The notes: a model not told the origin generated them from the sequence alone. Shown: positions 37,078 through 46,302, counted from the stretch's first letter. The stretch is 49,177 nucleotides of DNA from Actinomycetota bacterium (GCA_009698675.1 WLPT01000010.1:1-49177), one strand, 5' to 3'. Program-made: numbers and translations.

Positions 37078-38931
37078 TTAACGCACCACTATCGAGAACT
37101 CGGTTGAATTAATACTTTGAGTACCATTATTTATTTGCACTCGCATAGTCAGAACTCCCCGATTCGTGGCATTGGCTGTAATTGAGAACCTGCCCTGTGA
37201 ATCCGTTAATACATTCGCGGCAAAATTCCTCCACTGACCGACGGTCAATTGTTGGAGCGCGACGCTTGCTCCACCAACCGTTGGTAGCAACTGTCCATTA
37301 ACTTGAAAGGCAGTGTTATGCACTACAGATGCTGGCTTGCTAAGAATCATTTTTGGGAGAACGCTCACATCAACTTCAGGGCTAGTTGACTCTGCGCGCT
37401 CCCATGTTCCTGTGGTGGTTAAACGGAAAGCTGCACTATTAGCGATTTTAATAGGAAATGAAATAGTTCCATCTTGCACAGTGGCCGCTTCAGAAATCTT
37501 CGTCCATGAACTCTCGCTAGCACGTTTCATCTCAAGGCTGACATTGACTCCAACTACGGCCGAATTATCTTTAAGTGTTAATACACCTTTTAGCGTAAAA
37601 GGATCACCGAAATTCACTTGATTTTTAACGCTGTTCTCAACGGTTAATACGCTTGTGACCGTATCTGGTGCGATCGCAAGAGCCACATTTCGCAGAGCCG
37701 TCGTTGCCTTCGGATCCTCCATGCCTAACGTCCAGAGCGCTGCTCCGCCGAGTTGGTACTTAACAACTAAATTCATACGCTCGGTATAACTTCGCTCATT
37801 TTGATACCAAACAGTTCGTGAGACTGCACATGAGGTAGCCGCCCCTTTTGCTGTTAAGCCGTTGAAACTTTGAACATAGGAGTAAGTGGCCTCACTACTT
37901 ACTACATCAAAACTTGGGAGTGCTTGATCAATTACCGCTTTAGCATCTGCGTAATTCATCTTAAATGTCGCCGCTTTTGCCCCTAAGGTCAAACCTGGCG
38001 GCGCAGAGGTTGGACACGTTCCAACTATCGAAGTAATCCAATCTCGCCCATACCCTGGCAGCCCCATAAATACTTTTGAGGCCGGCATAACGCTGATTGC
38101 ATATTGAAGAGTTTTTTCAGTCCAAGGAAACGGTCCAATTGGCCCAGGCTTAGCAACTGAATAGTCATACGTCATGATTCGTAATCGATCAATGCTTGAA
38201 GCGATATCTGCCCATGCATATACGGTGTATCCCTTGATTTTTTCCGTGGGATTAAATGCATAAGGAGAGGAAACCGACAAAAGTTTTTGGGCGGCATGGA
38301 GCTGAGCGCTTAGATCTTTAATAAATAGAATCCAGTTTGGAGCCGTTTTGGCCCATGTTGTATTGCCATCTACAAAGGCAAAACCCTCAAAATCCAAGTC
38401 GATCCCATCAAAGTTATTCATATTTACTAAATTTACAATCGACTGGACAATAGTTGATCGTGTTTTAGCATTGGCTAAATATCCAGCCAAAACTAATTTG
38501 TCTGTGCCATCGGTAATCGTTGGAATAATCTTTAAACCGGTTTTGCGCATTAAGCAGAGCGTGTCAGCCATGGGCCAAGATGGATTACCTGTCGTATAGT
38601 CATCACGAATTACTGTCGGCGACTTGAGCGTAAACCAAAAAGGCATTACCTCTTTCATTAAATCTTTATTGGTGTACAGATACGAAGCATTCAGCGCTGC
38701 AATATCTGCAGGTGAATACTCATTTGGTTCACATGTGACTGGTGCACCAGGTGTTGAGATTGGAGCACTCGGTTGTTTTTTGATAAAGGGCATAATGGTT
38801 TTAACTGAATAATATGGAATCCAGCCTGAAACAATTGTGCGCGGCTGATTTTCTACAGCGTTAGCTGCGGCTGGGAAGAGTAATACTGTGCACAGAAATA
38901 CTGAGGTAGCGGTTCTAAACCTGCGCAACAT
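37078..38931 (-). CDS. Secreted GH18-family glycosidase with Ig-like C-terminal region
   Basis: 617 residues. A signal peptide is cut after ANA (residue 25). A GH18 TIM barrel (about 30-420) has the DxxDxDxE motif as DGIDLDFE at 175-182 with Glu182 as acid/base, so it is probably active on beta-1,4-linked GlcNAc polymers. The layout resembles YaaH/SleL-type and chitinase-like proteins. Residues 430-617 contain two beta-rich Ig-like repeats. Four bases or fewer separate it from its neighbours (DUF3039 and clpS). Chitin or peptidoglycan is the likely target; which one is uncertain. Confidence 0.82.
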   Translation of the reverse strand: MLRRFRTATSVFLCTVLLFPAAANAVENQPRTIVSGWIPYYSVKTIMPFIKKQPSAPISTPGAPVTCEPNEYSPADIAALNASYLYTNKDLMKEVMPFWFTLKSPTVIRDDYTTGNPSWPMADTLCLMRKTGLKIIPTITDGTDKLVLAGYLANAKTRSTIVQSIVNLVNMNNFDGIDLDFEGFAFVDGNTTWAKTAPNWILFIKDLSAQLHAAQKLLSVSSPYAFNPTEKIKGYTVYAWADIASSIDRLRIMTYDYSVAKPGPIGPFPWTEKTLQYAISVMPASKVFMGLPGYGRDWITSIVGTCPTSAPPGLTLGAKAATFKMNYADAKAVIDQALPSFDVVSSEATYSYVQSFNGLTAKGAATSCAVSRTVWYQNERSYTERMNLVVKYQLGGAALWTLGMEDPKATTALRNVALAIAPDTVTSVLTVENSVKNQVNFGDPFTLKGVLTLKDNSAVVGVNVSLEMKRASESSWTKISEAATVQDGTISFPIKIANSAAFRLTTTGTWERAESTSPEVDVSVLPKMILSKPASVVHNTAFQVNGQLLPTVGGASVALQQLTVGQWRNFAANVLTDSQGRFSITANATNRGVLTMRVQINNGTQSINSTEFSIVVR

Positions 38932-38933
38932 CG

Positions 38934-39203
38934 CTATGAATCTTCAGGGGCTTGCTTAAGGCCTGCGAAGATCTCTTTACATGCCGGGCAGATTGGATAC
39001 TTCTCTGGATCTCTCGATGGGATCCATTTCTTTCCACACAAGGCACGCACAGATTTACCAGTAACCGCCGACTCAACGATCTTGTCCTTCTTCACATAGT
39101 GCGCGAAACGGTCGTGCCCGCCATCGTCCTCTTCGAGGATGGGCCGGGTAAGGAGATCGGTATCTGAATCCGTCTCTATCGCGTCTTTTCTGAAGATTCC
39201 CAT
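38934..39203 (-). CDS. DUF3039 family zinc-ribbon-like protein
   Basis: 89 residues. The C-terminal half has a possible zinc site (ALCGKKW...YPICPACKEIFAGL: one single Cys and a CPxC pair). This matches the small actinobacterial DUF3039 proteins. The start is set at the ATG at 39203 (MGIFRKDAIETD); the frame stays open to 39278, but that overlaps argF. No Shine-Dalgarno sequence is visible. The function is unknown. It heads the DUF3039-GH18-clpS-DUF2017 row and is divergent from argF. Confidence 0.75.
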   Translation of the reverse strand: MGIFRKDAIETDSDTDLLTRPILEEDDGGHDRFAHYVKKDKIVESAVTGKSVRALCGKKWIPSRDPEKYPICPACKEIFAGLKQAPEDS

Positions 39204-39244
39204 GAGGTGGATAAGAATACCTTCGGCGTCGGTGAAACTACGGG

Positions 39245-39256
39245 TAGAATTCACTA
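39245..39256 (+). promoter_or_regulatory. Candidate leaderless -10 box for argF
   Basis: TAGAAT (39245-39250), six bases, then the ATG at 39257. No Shine-Dalgarno sequence is present. The predicted transcript would start on the first base of the coding region. Confidence 0.55.
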
Positions 39257-40201
39257 ATGAAGGACTTACTGCGTACACAAGATCTCAGCCGGAGCGATAT
39301 TGAGTTACTTCTCGATACTGCCGCTGATTTTGCTGAAAATCCACTCCGTTCCAATACCGCCTTAGCCAATAAGAGCGTGGCCATCCTTATGACGAAGCCC
39401 TCGACCCGCACGCGCCTTTCCTCTGAAACTGCGGTAGCCCATCTTGGTGGAACTCCGATCTTTATCCGTGGCGATGAACTGCAGTTAGGACGCGGTGAGA
39501 CGATTGCAGATACTGCCAAAATCATCAGCGGATACTGCAGTGCATTAATCGTTCGTACCTTTGCTCAGGCCGATGTAAACGAACTCGGCGCTAACGCTTC
39601 GATCCCAGTAATTAATGCCTTAACCGATGATGATCATCCAACACAGTTGCTCGCCGATTGGTTAACGATTCGTGAACACTTTGGAAAAGATATTTCGGGA
39701 CGAAAATTTGTTTACTTGGGCGATGGAAACAATATGTCACATGCATGGCTTGTCATGGGAGCAATCATGGGAGCACACGTAGTTGCTGCAACGCCAAGAG
39801 GTGCTTGGGCACCAGATCCACGTGTTATTGAAGTTGCACAAAAAATTGCGCAGCAAAGTGGAGCGACTATAGAAGTTCTACATGATCCAGAGGCTGCAGC
39901 TAAAGATGCAAGTGTTTTATATACCGATGTATGGATGTCGATGGGTGATTCTGAGGATGAACGCGATGAAAAAGTGCTGGCACTCTCACCATTTGCAGTC
40001 ACTGAAAATCTAATGTCATTAACTGAAAAAGATTCAATGTTCATGCACTGTTTACCTGCACATCGCGGAGAGGAAGTTGAAGCCTCTGTGATAGACGGAA
40101 CAAAATCCCTGGTCTGGCGAGAGGCATATCACCGCCGTACAACCATTCAATCGCTGCTCTATCACCTTGTCAGAGGTGACCTGAAAGGTTATAGCCAGTA
40201 G
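39257..40201 (+). CDS. argF: Ornithine carbamoyltransferase
   Basis: Joins carbamoyl phosphate and ornithine to citrulline in arginine synthesis. 314 residues. The carbamoyl-phosphate loop STRTR is at 49-53, and the ornithine-site motif HCLP at 264-267 separates it from aspartate carbamoyltransferases. The gene stands apart from other arg genes. Its TAG stop is the start of the TAGTAT hexamer in front of pntAA. Confidence 0.95.
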   Translation: MKDLLRTQDLSRSDIELLLDTAADFAENPLRSNTALANKSVAILMTKPSTRTRLSSETAVAHLGGTPIFIRGDELQLGRGETIADTAKIISGYCSALIVRTFAQADVNELGANASIPVINALTDDDHPTQLLADWLTIREHFGKDISGRKFVYLGDGNNMSHAWLVMGAIMGAHVVAATPRGAWAPDPRVIEVAQKIAQQSGATIEVLHDPEAAAKDASVLYTDVWMSMGDSEDERDEKVLALSPFAVTENLMSLTEKDSMFMHCLPAHRGEEVEASVIDGTKSLVWREAYHRRTTIQSLLYHLVRGDLKGYSQ

Positions 40202-40211
40202 TATTTCCCGC
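40199..40211 (+). promoter_or_regulatory. Candidate leaderless -10 box for pntAA
   Basis: TAGTAT (40199-40204) overlaps the argF stop and lies seven bases before the pntAA ATG. No Shine-Dalgarno sequence is seen. Confidence 0.4.
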
Positions 40212-41339
40212 ATGCGCATAGCCGTACCTAAAGAAATTCGTGATGGTGAAAAGCGCGTGGCGCTTGTTCCCGACATTATTAATAAATTAACTCGGTTAGG
40301 TTTCGATGTAGTCATCGAATCCGGTGCTGGAGTTCTTTCGCAAGCAACAGATGCTGATTACACAAGCGCTGGTGCGACGATCTCAAACGGTGAAGTTCTC
40401 AGCACCGCTGATGCCGTTCTCTCGGTTCAACCTCTAACACCGGCCCAGATGGCTATGTTGAAGAAAGGTGCCGTAACAATTAGTTTTATGTCTCCAGTTA
40501 CTGCAGTCGATTCAATAGATGCCGCAGCAGCTGCAGGGGTTACTGCATTCTCACTTGAACTTGTTCCGCGTATTTCGCGTGCACAGTCCATGGATGCTCT
40601 CTCATCACAGGCATTATGTGCGGGCTATCGCGCAGCCCTTGTAGGTGCCGAACTATCTCCACGATTCTTCCCAATGCTCATGACGGCTGCAGGTACGGTT
40701 ACCCCCGCCCAAGTATTAGTTCTTGGCGCAGGAGTTGCAGGTCTGCAGGCAATCGCAACTGCACGACGTTTAGGTGCAGTTGTTTCGGCCTACGACGTTC
40801 GTCCAGCATCTGCCGATGAGGTTCGTTCGATGGGTGCATCATTTATCGAACTTGAGTTAGAAGCACTCGAGGGCACTGGCGGTTATGCACGCGAGATGAC
40901 CGAAGATCGTGCAGCTCAACAACAAGCTCTACTCACTCCATACATCGCAAAGTCACACGTTGTTATTACAACCGCCGCTGTTCCTGGTCGTCAAGCACCG
41001 CGTTTGATGACGCAAGGGATGGTTGATTCGATGGCGCCCGGCACAATCATCATCGACTTAGCCGCTGAAACTGGTGGCAACGTTGAAGGGTCAAAGCCTG
41101 GAGAGATTATTACCACAAAGGGTGGTGTTCGAATTTGGGGTGGCAAGGATGTTCCAAGTCAACTTCCATTCCACGCATCGTTCCTATATTCACGCAACGT
41201 TGTAAATCTCTTAACGCTCTTTACAGCTGGAGCTAAAGAAGATGCCAAGGTTGCATTCACTATTAACTTCGAGGATGAAATCATCAATGGGGCGGCCGTA
41301 ACTCATGGCGGATCCCGTAGAAATGCGGGAGGTAAGTAA
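40212..41339 (+). CDS. pntAA: NAD(P) transhydrogenase alpha subunit, part 1
   Basis: NAD(H)-binding domain I of the proton-translocating transhydrogenase, 375 residues. It has the AlaDH/PNT N-terminal fold (MRIAVPKEIRDGEKRVALVPD) and the NAD-binding VLGAGVAGLQAIATARRLGA. The membrane part is on a separate gene, as in Rhodospirillum and actinobacteria. The pntAB start follows directly after the stop codon with no gap. Confidence 0.95.
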   Translation: MRIAVPKEIRDGEKRVALVPDIINKLTRLGFDVVIESGAGVLSQATDADYTSAGATISNGEVLSTADAVLSVQPLTPAQMAMLKKGAVTISFMSPVTAVDSIDAAAAAGVTAFSLELVPRISRAQSMDALSSQALCAGYRAALVGAELSPRFFPMLMTAAGTVTPAQVLVLGAGVAGLQAIATARRLGAVVSAYDVRPASADEVRSMGASFIELELEALEGTGGYAREMTEDRAAQQQALLTPYIAKSHVVITTAAVPGRQAPRLMTQGMVDSMAPGTIIIDLAAETGGNVEGSKPGEIITTKGGVRIWGGKDVPSQLPFHASFLYSRNVVNLLTLFTAGAKEDAKVAFTINFEDEIINGAAVTHGGSRRNAGGK

Positions 41340-41618
41340 ATGGAGCCGATTGCAGTAATTTCGATCTTCGTTTTAGCAGTCTTCGTAGGCTTTGAAGTCG
41401 TTTCCAAAGTCTCTTCAACTTTACATACACCTCTCATGTCAGGTGCCAATGCAATCCACGGAGTGATTTTGGTAGGAGCAATCATCGTGGCCGACCACAG
41501 CTCGACAAATCTTGAGCTCGGCCTTGCAGTTGCAGCAATCGTTTTGGCAACTATAAATATGGTCGGTGGCTTTGTTGTTACCGATCGAATGCTTGAGATG
41601 TTCAAGGGGAAGAAATAA
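41340..41618 (+). CDS. pntAB: NAD(P) transhydrogenase alpha subunit, part 2
   Basis: 92-residue membrane piece of domain II with three hydrophobic helices. It includes the conserved TPLMSGANAIHGVI, whose histidine lies in the proton channel region. It abuts pntAA and overlaps the pntB start by one base. Confidence 0.95.
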   Translation: MEPIAVISIFVLAVFVGFEVVSKVSSTLHTPLMSGANAIHGVILVGAIIVADHSSTNLELGLAVAAIVLATINMVGGFVVTDRMLEMFKGKK

Positions 41619-43024
41619 TGAGCCGCACTCTGTATGACCTCATAGGCTTAGCCGCCGGCGTCGCATTTATCTTGGCTCTTAAAGGTCTATCGCATCCAAA
41701 GACTGCCCGTCGTGGAAATATGATTGGTGCATTTGGTGCAACGTTGGCAACGATCGTTGTCTTCTTCTTCGTTGTCGCACCAAAGACTGGTGTGGCTCAT
41801 GCCCTGCCACTGCATCACTTGGGTTGGATTCTGGGTGCAATGGCCGTTGGATTAGCCATTGGTGTTCCCGCTGCGCGTAAAGTTCAGATGACGCAGATGC
41901 CACAACTTGTTGCTCTATTTAACGGTGTTGGCGGCGGCGCAGCTGCGCTCGTTGCTATCGTTGAATATCTTCACCTTGGTAGCGGGGCAACAAAGGCCGA
42001 AGTTATCTTCACGGTGTTTACTGTAATCGTTGGCTGTGTTTCATTTAGCGGTTCAATTATTACCTTTATGAAGTTGCAAGAGCTCATGACAACACGTCCA
42101 GTTATCTTCCCTGCGGGTCGCTTCATCATCGCAGCAACATTGGTCAGCGTTATTGGTGTTGGCGGATGGGTAGTTGCAGCACTTGGAACTACTCCCCTAC
42201 TCATACTTGCGGGCCTCTCACTTCTATTTGGAGTTCTCTTCGTGCTTCCAGTTGGCGGCGCAGATGTACCAATTGTTATCTCGCTTTTAAATGCATTTAC
42301 TGGTTTGACAGTGGCGGCAAGTGGTTACGTTCTAGATTCAGTTCTCTTAATCATCGCCGGAACTCTGGTCGGTGCATCCGGAACAATCTTGACACGTTTA
42401 ATGGCCGAGGCGATGGGACGTTCACTATTTGGAACTTTGTTCGGCGCATTTACCGCAAAACCACAAGCGGCAACTGGAGCTGCGGAAGAGCGCCCAGTAC
42501 GTTCGGGTTCACCCGATGATGTTGCGATCCTGCTTAACTATGCACGTCGCGTAGTTATCGTGCCGGGCTTTGGTTTAGCTGTCGCACAAGCACAGCACAC
42601 CGTTCGCGAATTAGCCGACTTGATGATCTCTAAGGGCATCGATGTTGCCTATGGAATTCACCCTGTTGCAGGTCGCATGCCTGGACATATGAACGTCTTA
42701 CTTGCCGAGGCAAATGTTCCATACGATCAGTTAGAGGAGATGGATGAGATTAATCCAACCTTTAGTCAGACCGATGTTGCAATTGTTATCGGCGCTAACG
42801 ATGTTGTTAACCCAGCGGCAGAAAATACTCCAGGTTGCCCAATCTATGGAATGCCAATTCTGCAAGTTGCTAACGCAGCAAATGTAATCTTCTTAAAGCG
42901 TTCGATGCGCCCAGGTTTTGCTGGAATCGAAAACGAGCTTTTGTATGATCCAAAGACAATGCTTTTGTTTGGCGATGCAAAGGCATCCCTGACAAAGGTT
43001 GTCTCTGCCCTTAAAGCTCTCTAA
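41618..43024 (+). CDS. pntB: NAD(P) transhydrogenase beta subunit
   Basis: 468 residues: eight to nine membrane helices (domain II) followed by the NADP(H)-binding domain III from about residue 290 (VVIVPGFGLAVAQAQH and VAIVIGANDVVNPAA). With PntAA and PntAB it makes NADPH at the cost of the proton gradient, which the rhodopsin and respiration both feed. Its TAA stop shares bases with the stop of the convergent VOC gene. Confidence 0.96.
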   Translation: MSRTLYDLIGLAAGVAFILALKGLSHPKTARRGNMIGAFGATLATIVVFFFVVAPKTGVAHALPLHHLGWILGAMAVGLAIGVPAARKVQMTQMPQLVALFNGVGGGAAALVAIVEYLHLGSGATKAEVIFTVFTVIVGCVSFSGSIITFMKLQELMTTRPVIFPAGRFIIAATLVSVIGVGGWVVAALGTTPLLILAGLSLLFGVLFVLPVGGADVPIVISLLNAFTGLTVAASGYVLDSVLLIIAGTLVGASGTILTRLMAEAMGRSLFGTLFGAFTAKPQAATGAAEERPVRSGSPDDVAILLNYARRVVIVPGFGLAVAQAQHTVRELADLMISKGIDVAYGIHPVAGRMPGHMNVLLAEANVPYDQLEEMDEINPTFSQTDVAIVIGANDVVNPAAENTPGCPIYGMPILQVANAANVIFLKRSMRPGFAGIENELLYDPKTMLLFGDAKASLTKVVSALKAL

Positions 43025-43395
43025 CCCAGAGCTTTAAGTACGCAAAACTCATTTCCTTCGGGATCTGCCATAACGATCCATGTTGTGTCGCTATCGTTAG
43101 ACTGCCCAATTTCAATCTGTCTGGCCCCGATTCTCTCTAGACGTTCCACCTCTTCCTGTTGATTTTCAGGGCGAAGATCTAGATGCAATCTATTCTTTGA
43201 GTTTTTCTTATCGGGTGTTTTTATAAAAAGAATATCTGGGTAGCCATCAGTGTTATTCGGCTCTAGATTTCTTTCAATGTAGGCCTCATTGTCACTGGCT
43301 CCATCACCTAGGCTCCAGTTCAATGCCTCTGCCCAAAACTCTGCGAGCTCTAGCGGGTTGTGGCAATCGATAGTCAGGCATTGAATATTTATCAT
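43021..43395 (-). CDS. Glyoxalase/VOC-like protein
   Basis: 124 residues with a single VOC half-barrel fold (LTIDCHNPLELAEFWAEALNW near the N-terminus, WIVMADPEGNEFCVL at the C-terminus). Such proteins act as dimers in metal-dependent or binding roles; the substrate is unknown. The ATG at 43395 has TAGGCT exactly six bases upstream (43407-43402) and no ribosome binding site. Its stop overlaps the pntB stop by three bases. Confidence 0.85.
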   Translation of the reverse strand: MINIQCLTIDCHNPLELAEFWAEALNWSLGDGASDNEAYIERNLEPNNTDGYPDILFIKTPDKKNSKNRLHLDLRPENQQEEVERLERIGARQIEIGQSNDSDTTWIVMADPEGNEFCVLKALG

Positions 43396-43401
43396 CTTCC
43401 A

Positions 43402-43407
43402 AGCCTA
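43402..43407 (-). promoter_or_regulatory. Candidate leaderless -10 box for the VOC gene
   Basis: Minus-strand TAGGCT, six bases, ATG. Same hexamer and spacing as in front of the HlyIII gene. Confidence 0.5.
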
Positions 43408-43440
43408 AAGGCTTATTTTGGTAGAGGGAACTACACTGGG

Positions 43441-43469
43441 TTGCGAGTAGTTGAAAGTTCAACTACTCT
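43441..43469 (+). promoter_or_regulatory. Pirin promoter with palindromic operator
   Basis: -35 TTGCGA (43441-43446), a 17-base spacer and -10 TACTCT (43464-43469). A perfect palindrome with 11-base arms (43445-43468) fills the spacer; its core is TAGTTGAA-N2-TTCAACTA. The same core lies in the yceI promoter. A bound dimeric regulator, for example of the MarR family, would block RNA polymerase. The operator role is inferred from location and symmetry. Confidence 0.75.
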
Positions 43470-43494
43470 TTTCTATGAACTAAGGAGAGTTAAA

Positions 43495-44562
43495 ATGCCA
43501 GCTGTAACCGTTGCCGACATAAGTATTTTGCCGCGTGTAAGCGAAGTTCTTGGCGCACGTGCGCGCTCAGTCAAGAGCGTTACGACTGCACCTGCCGGCT
43601 ATGAAGGCGAAGGCTTTCCAGTTCGTCGCACATTTGCTGGCATCGATATGGCCGAACTAGATCCATTCATCATGATGGATCAGATGGGTGAAGTTGAATA
43701 CGCACCTGGTGAACCAAAGGGAACGCCTTGGCATCCCCATCGCGGCTTTGAAACCGTTACATACATAATCGATGGAATCTTTGATCACAAAGATAACAAT
43801 GGTGGTGGTGGAACGATTTCCAATGGCGATACACAATGGATGACCGCAGGTGCTGGAATTTTGCACATTGAAACTCCCCCTGAGCATTTAGTGATGTCGG
43901 GCGGTTTGTTCCACGGTTTTCAATTATGGGTCAACTTGCCAGCGGCTAAGAAATGGTCTGCGCCGGCTTATCAAGATGTGCGCGCTAAAGATGTTGCGCT
44001 TTTATCTTCGGCCGATGGCGGGGCTTTAATTCGCGTTATCGCAGGAGAGGTCGACGGACACCCTGGTCCTGGAACAACACAGACTCCAATCACTTTGATT
44101 CATGCAACCGTTGCCGCAGGTGCCGAGCTTCGCCTTCCATGGCGCAAGGATTACAACGCACTTGTATATGTTGCCGCTGGCTTCGGCTACGTTGGCGATG
44201 AGCATCGCCCAGTCAAGACTGGCCAATCAACCCTCTTTGGCGATGGCGATACGATCGTTGTTCGTGCCGCAGATCAACAAGAAAGCCGTTCACCTGCATT
44301 GGAGTTATTTATCTTAGGTGGTGCGCCGATTCAAGAGCCTATTGCTTGGATGGGCCCATTTGTTATGAACACAAAGCGCGAAGTTCTCCAAGCTTTTGAA
44401 GATTTTCAAAAAGGTTTGCTGGGGACTATTCCAGCTATCTACAAAGAGGATGCCAAGAAGCCTTTAAATCCTAGCGGAGATGGCGCAAAGTTAGCTTCGA
44501 CAAATAAGGCCGCCGATGTTCTTGATGTGCATGGAGCACCTACGCAGATGCAAGAGGGGTAA
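43495..44562 (+). CDS. Pirin family protein
   Basis: Two-domain cupin protein of 355 residues. The N-terminal cupin has the metal ligands of pirins (HPHRGFETVTYIIDG and the later HIETPPEH). Pirins are linked to quercetin dioxygenase activity, redox sensing or regulation of central metabolism in different bacteria. The start is the ATG at 43495 with ribosome binding site AAGGAG. An open frame upstream to 43360 runs through the operator and is not coding. Its shared operator with yceI suggests a response to an oxidant or organic acid. Confidence 0.9.
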   Translation: MPAVTVADISILPRVSEVLGARARSVKSVTTAPAGYEGEGFPVRRTFAGIDMAELDPFIMMDQMGEVEYAPGEPKGTPWHPHRGFETVTYIIDGIFDHKDNNGGGGTISNGDTQWMTAGAGILHIETPPEHLVMSGGLFHGFQLWVNLPAAKKWSAPAYQDVRAKDVALLSSADGGALIRVIAGEVDGHPGPGTTQTPITLIHATVAAGAELRLPWRKDYNALVYVAAGFGYVGDEHRPVKTGQSTLFGDGDTIVVRAADQQESRSPALELFILGGAPIQEPIAWMGPFVMNTKREVLQAFEDFQKGLLGTIPAIYKEDAKKPLNPSGDGAKLASTNKAADVLDVHGAPTQMQEG

Positions 44563-44565
44563 GTA

Positions 44566-44601
44566 AAGCTCCACATCAAGCTCCACATCAATAAGCTTAT
44601 T
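44566..44601 (+). repeat. 12-bp direct repeat and AT-rich palindrome after pirin
   Basis: AAGCTCCACATC occurs twice head to tail (44566-44589), followed at once by the perfect palindrome AATAAGCTTATT (44590-44601). The repeat is also nearly complementary to the last codons of pirin (GATGTG-cat-GGAGC, about 44524-44537), so the mRNA end could fold. There is no T-tract, so it is not a standard terminator. Confidence 0.6.
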
Positions 44602-44662
44602 AACAAGCTCAAAGAATAGGTTTGAGCCTATGGTGTTTTCGCCTGTGAATAACCTCTGAAAG

Positions 44663-46216
44663 ATGTCAGGGGCCTACGACAGATTTCTGCATATGAGAAG
44701 TAATGCGATTCATTTGAACAGTTACCGCTGCGACCACAGTGGTTTCAACTCCACAGTCAATGAAGTTAGCCCGCTTGATTCTCAACTCGAACTTGCTAGT
44801 GGCAGTGATCTCAACGTACGAGTTGCTTACCTACTAGCTGCCTTCCCTGGGATTAAAACACTTACCGGCTTAGTTGCAATCGATCCCAATGATTTAGCGC
44901 AGAGCGCACGAATCGATTACTTAAGTGCGCTAGAGCGACAGAGTGCATGGCTGCAGGCGGTTTTGCAGCGCGCGATAGTTGCAGTAGCTGGCAATGACCC
45001 CTCATCACCTGAAACAACATGGGATGGGATCGATGAGGCCGAGAGAGAGGATGTAGCCGCTGCACTGCGCTTATCGGGTAGCACTGCACAGATGCGTATA
45101 GATGTGGCACGAACTTTGGTGAATCACCTACCAAATACCTGTTCAGCACTTGCGATGGGCGAGATCTCTGCTGCGCATGCAACGGTTATTGCAAAGGAGA
45201 CGGCCGCTGCAATACGAGATGGCATTAGTGAGTTCGCGATCTATCAAATTGAGGAGAGCGCGCTAGCTCACGCAGAGTTCCATACTCCAGGTCAAGTAGC
45301 TTATAAAGTGCGGACAACTATCGCTCAACTCGCACCCACTGAGTTCGAAGTTGTCGTTGACCGCGCCCGCCAATCGCGACGAGTTAGCTGTTACAACGAG
45401 GCCGATGGAATGGCCACTGTCGTTGCAATTTTGCCGGCCCAAGATGCGCAGACTGTTATGAAATCGATTGAGGCCTATATCTTGAAAATGAACGAGATCG
45501 ATGAGGCTGCGCGAAATCGCGCAGAAAATCAACGTGGCGGGCTGATTAACGTGGCCGCCAGCGCTGGCGCACGAGATAACACTGGCGCACGAGATAACAC
45601 TGGCGCACGAGATAACGCCGATGGAGCAACGGATACATGGTCGCTACTAACGGCCGATAACAAGCGTGCAGATGCACTCACTGCAATTCTCTCGCAGGCC
45701 TTAGCTAGCAACCTCGATGAGGTTCACCCACATCGACGTCCAGTTACCGTAAATGTCAGAATCGATCTGCCAACTCTTCTCGGATTAGCTGAGAATCCCG
45801 GGCAGTTATCGGGCTACGGCGCAATTCCCGCATCGGTTGCACGCGAATTAGCATCGGATGCAACGTGGAAGAGATTCATTACAGATCCACAAAGTGGAAA
45901 TCTCTTAGATTATGGTCGTGAAAAATATGAGCCACCTCAGGCCCTTGTTGATTTCTTACTCGCGCGTGATCGCACCTGTCGATTCCCTGGTTGTCGACAG
46001 CCTGCATCTCGAAGCGATATAGATCATGCACAAAGTTGGGAGACCGGCGGTGAAACCAAGCCAGAAAACCTAGGTCTTTTATGCCGGCGCCATCATCGGC
46101 TAAAGACACATGGACGATGGGCCTTGGTCAGTAACCCCGATGGCTCGTGTGAATGGACCTCTCCTGTTGGTAAAAAATACTTTGTACCATCCCGCCCCGT
46201 TAACGAGAACGTTTAG
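44663..46216 (+). CDS. DUF222 / 13E12-repeat HNH endonuclease-like protein
   Basis: 517 residues. The N-terminal DUF222 region (about 40-270) is helical. The C-terminal HNH domain reads CRFPGCRQPASRSDIDHAQSWETGG...LCRRHHRLKTH and keeps the zinc cysteines and catalytic His of the family. These proteins occur in many copies in actinobacterial genomes and are thought to be nucleases of selfish or defence-related elements. The start is uncertain: ATG 44663 has TAACCT seven bases upstream, and ATG 44693 is an alternative. Three copies of a six-residue unit (GARDNT) lie at about 301-318. Confidence 0.85.
   Translation: MSGAYDRFLHMRSNAIHLNSYRCDHSGFNSTVNEVSPLDSQLELASGSDLNVRVAYLLAAFPGIKTLTGLVAIDPNDLAQSARIDYLSALERQSAWLQAVLQRAIVAVAGNDPSSPETTWDGIDEAEREDVAAALRLSGSTAQMRIDVARTLVNHLPNTCSALAMGEISAAHATVIAKETAAAIRDGISEFAIYQIEESALAHAEFHTPGQVAYKVRTTIAQLAPTEFEVVVDRARQSRRVSCYNEADGMATVVAILPAQDAQTVMKSIEAYILKMNEIDEAARNRAENQRGGLINVAASAGARDNTGARDNTGARDNADGATDTWSLLTADNKRADALTAILSQALASNLDEVHPHRRPVTVNVRIDLPTLLGLAENPGQLSGYGAIPASVARELASDATWKRFITDPQSGNLLDYGREKYEPPQALVDFLLARDRTCRFPGCRQPASRSDIDHAQSWETGGETKPENLGLLCRRHHRLKTHGRWALVSNPDGSCEWTSPVGKKYFVPSRPVNENV
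45564..45617 (+). repeat. 18-bp in-frame tandem repeat (3 copies)
   Basis: CTGGCGCACGAGATAACA three times (45564-45581, 45582-45599, 45600-45617; the last base of the third copy is G). It lies in the linker between the DUF222 and HNH regions and encodes GARDN units. Confidence 0.95.
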
Positions 46217-46302
46217 TGTCCTCAGATGAACTCCATTGCCGTCGTTGAGTTGACGGCGATATTCGTATCCTCAATCTCCATCACTACTGCCATACTTTGG
46301 AG

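Noticed and set aside
44663..46216. Transposon or group II intron around the HNH gene
   Set aside because: No terminal inverted repeats, target duplication, reverse transcriptase or intron domain could be found; HNH alone is not enough.
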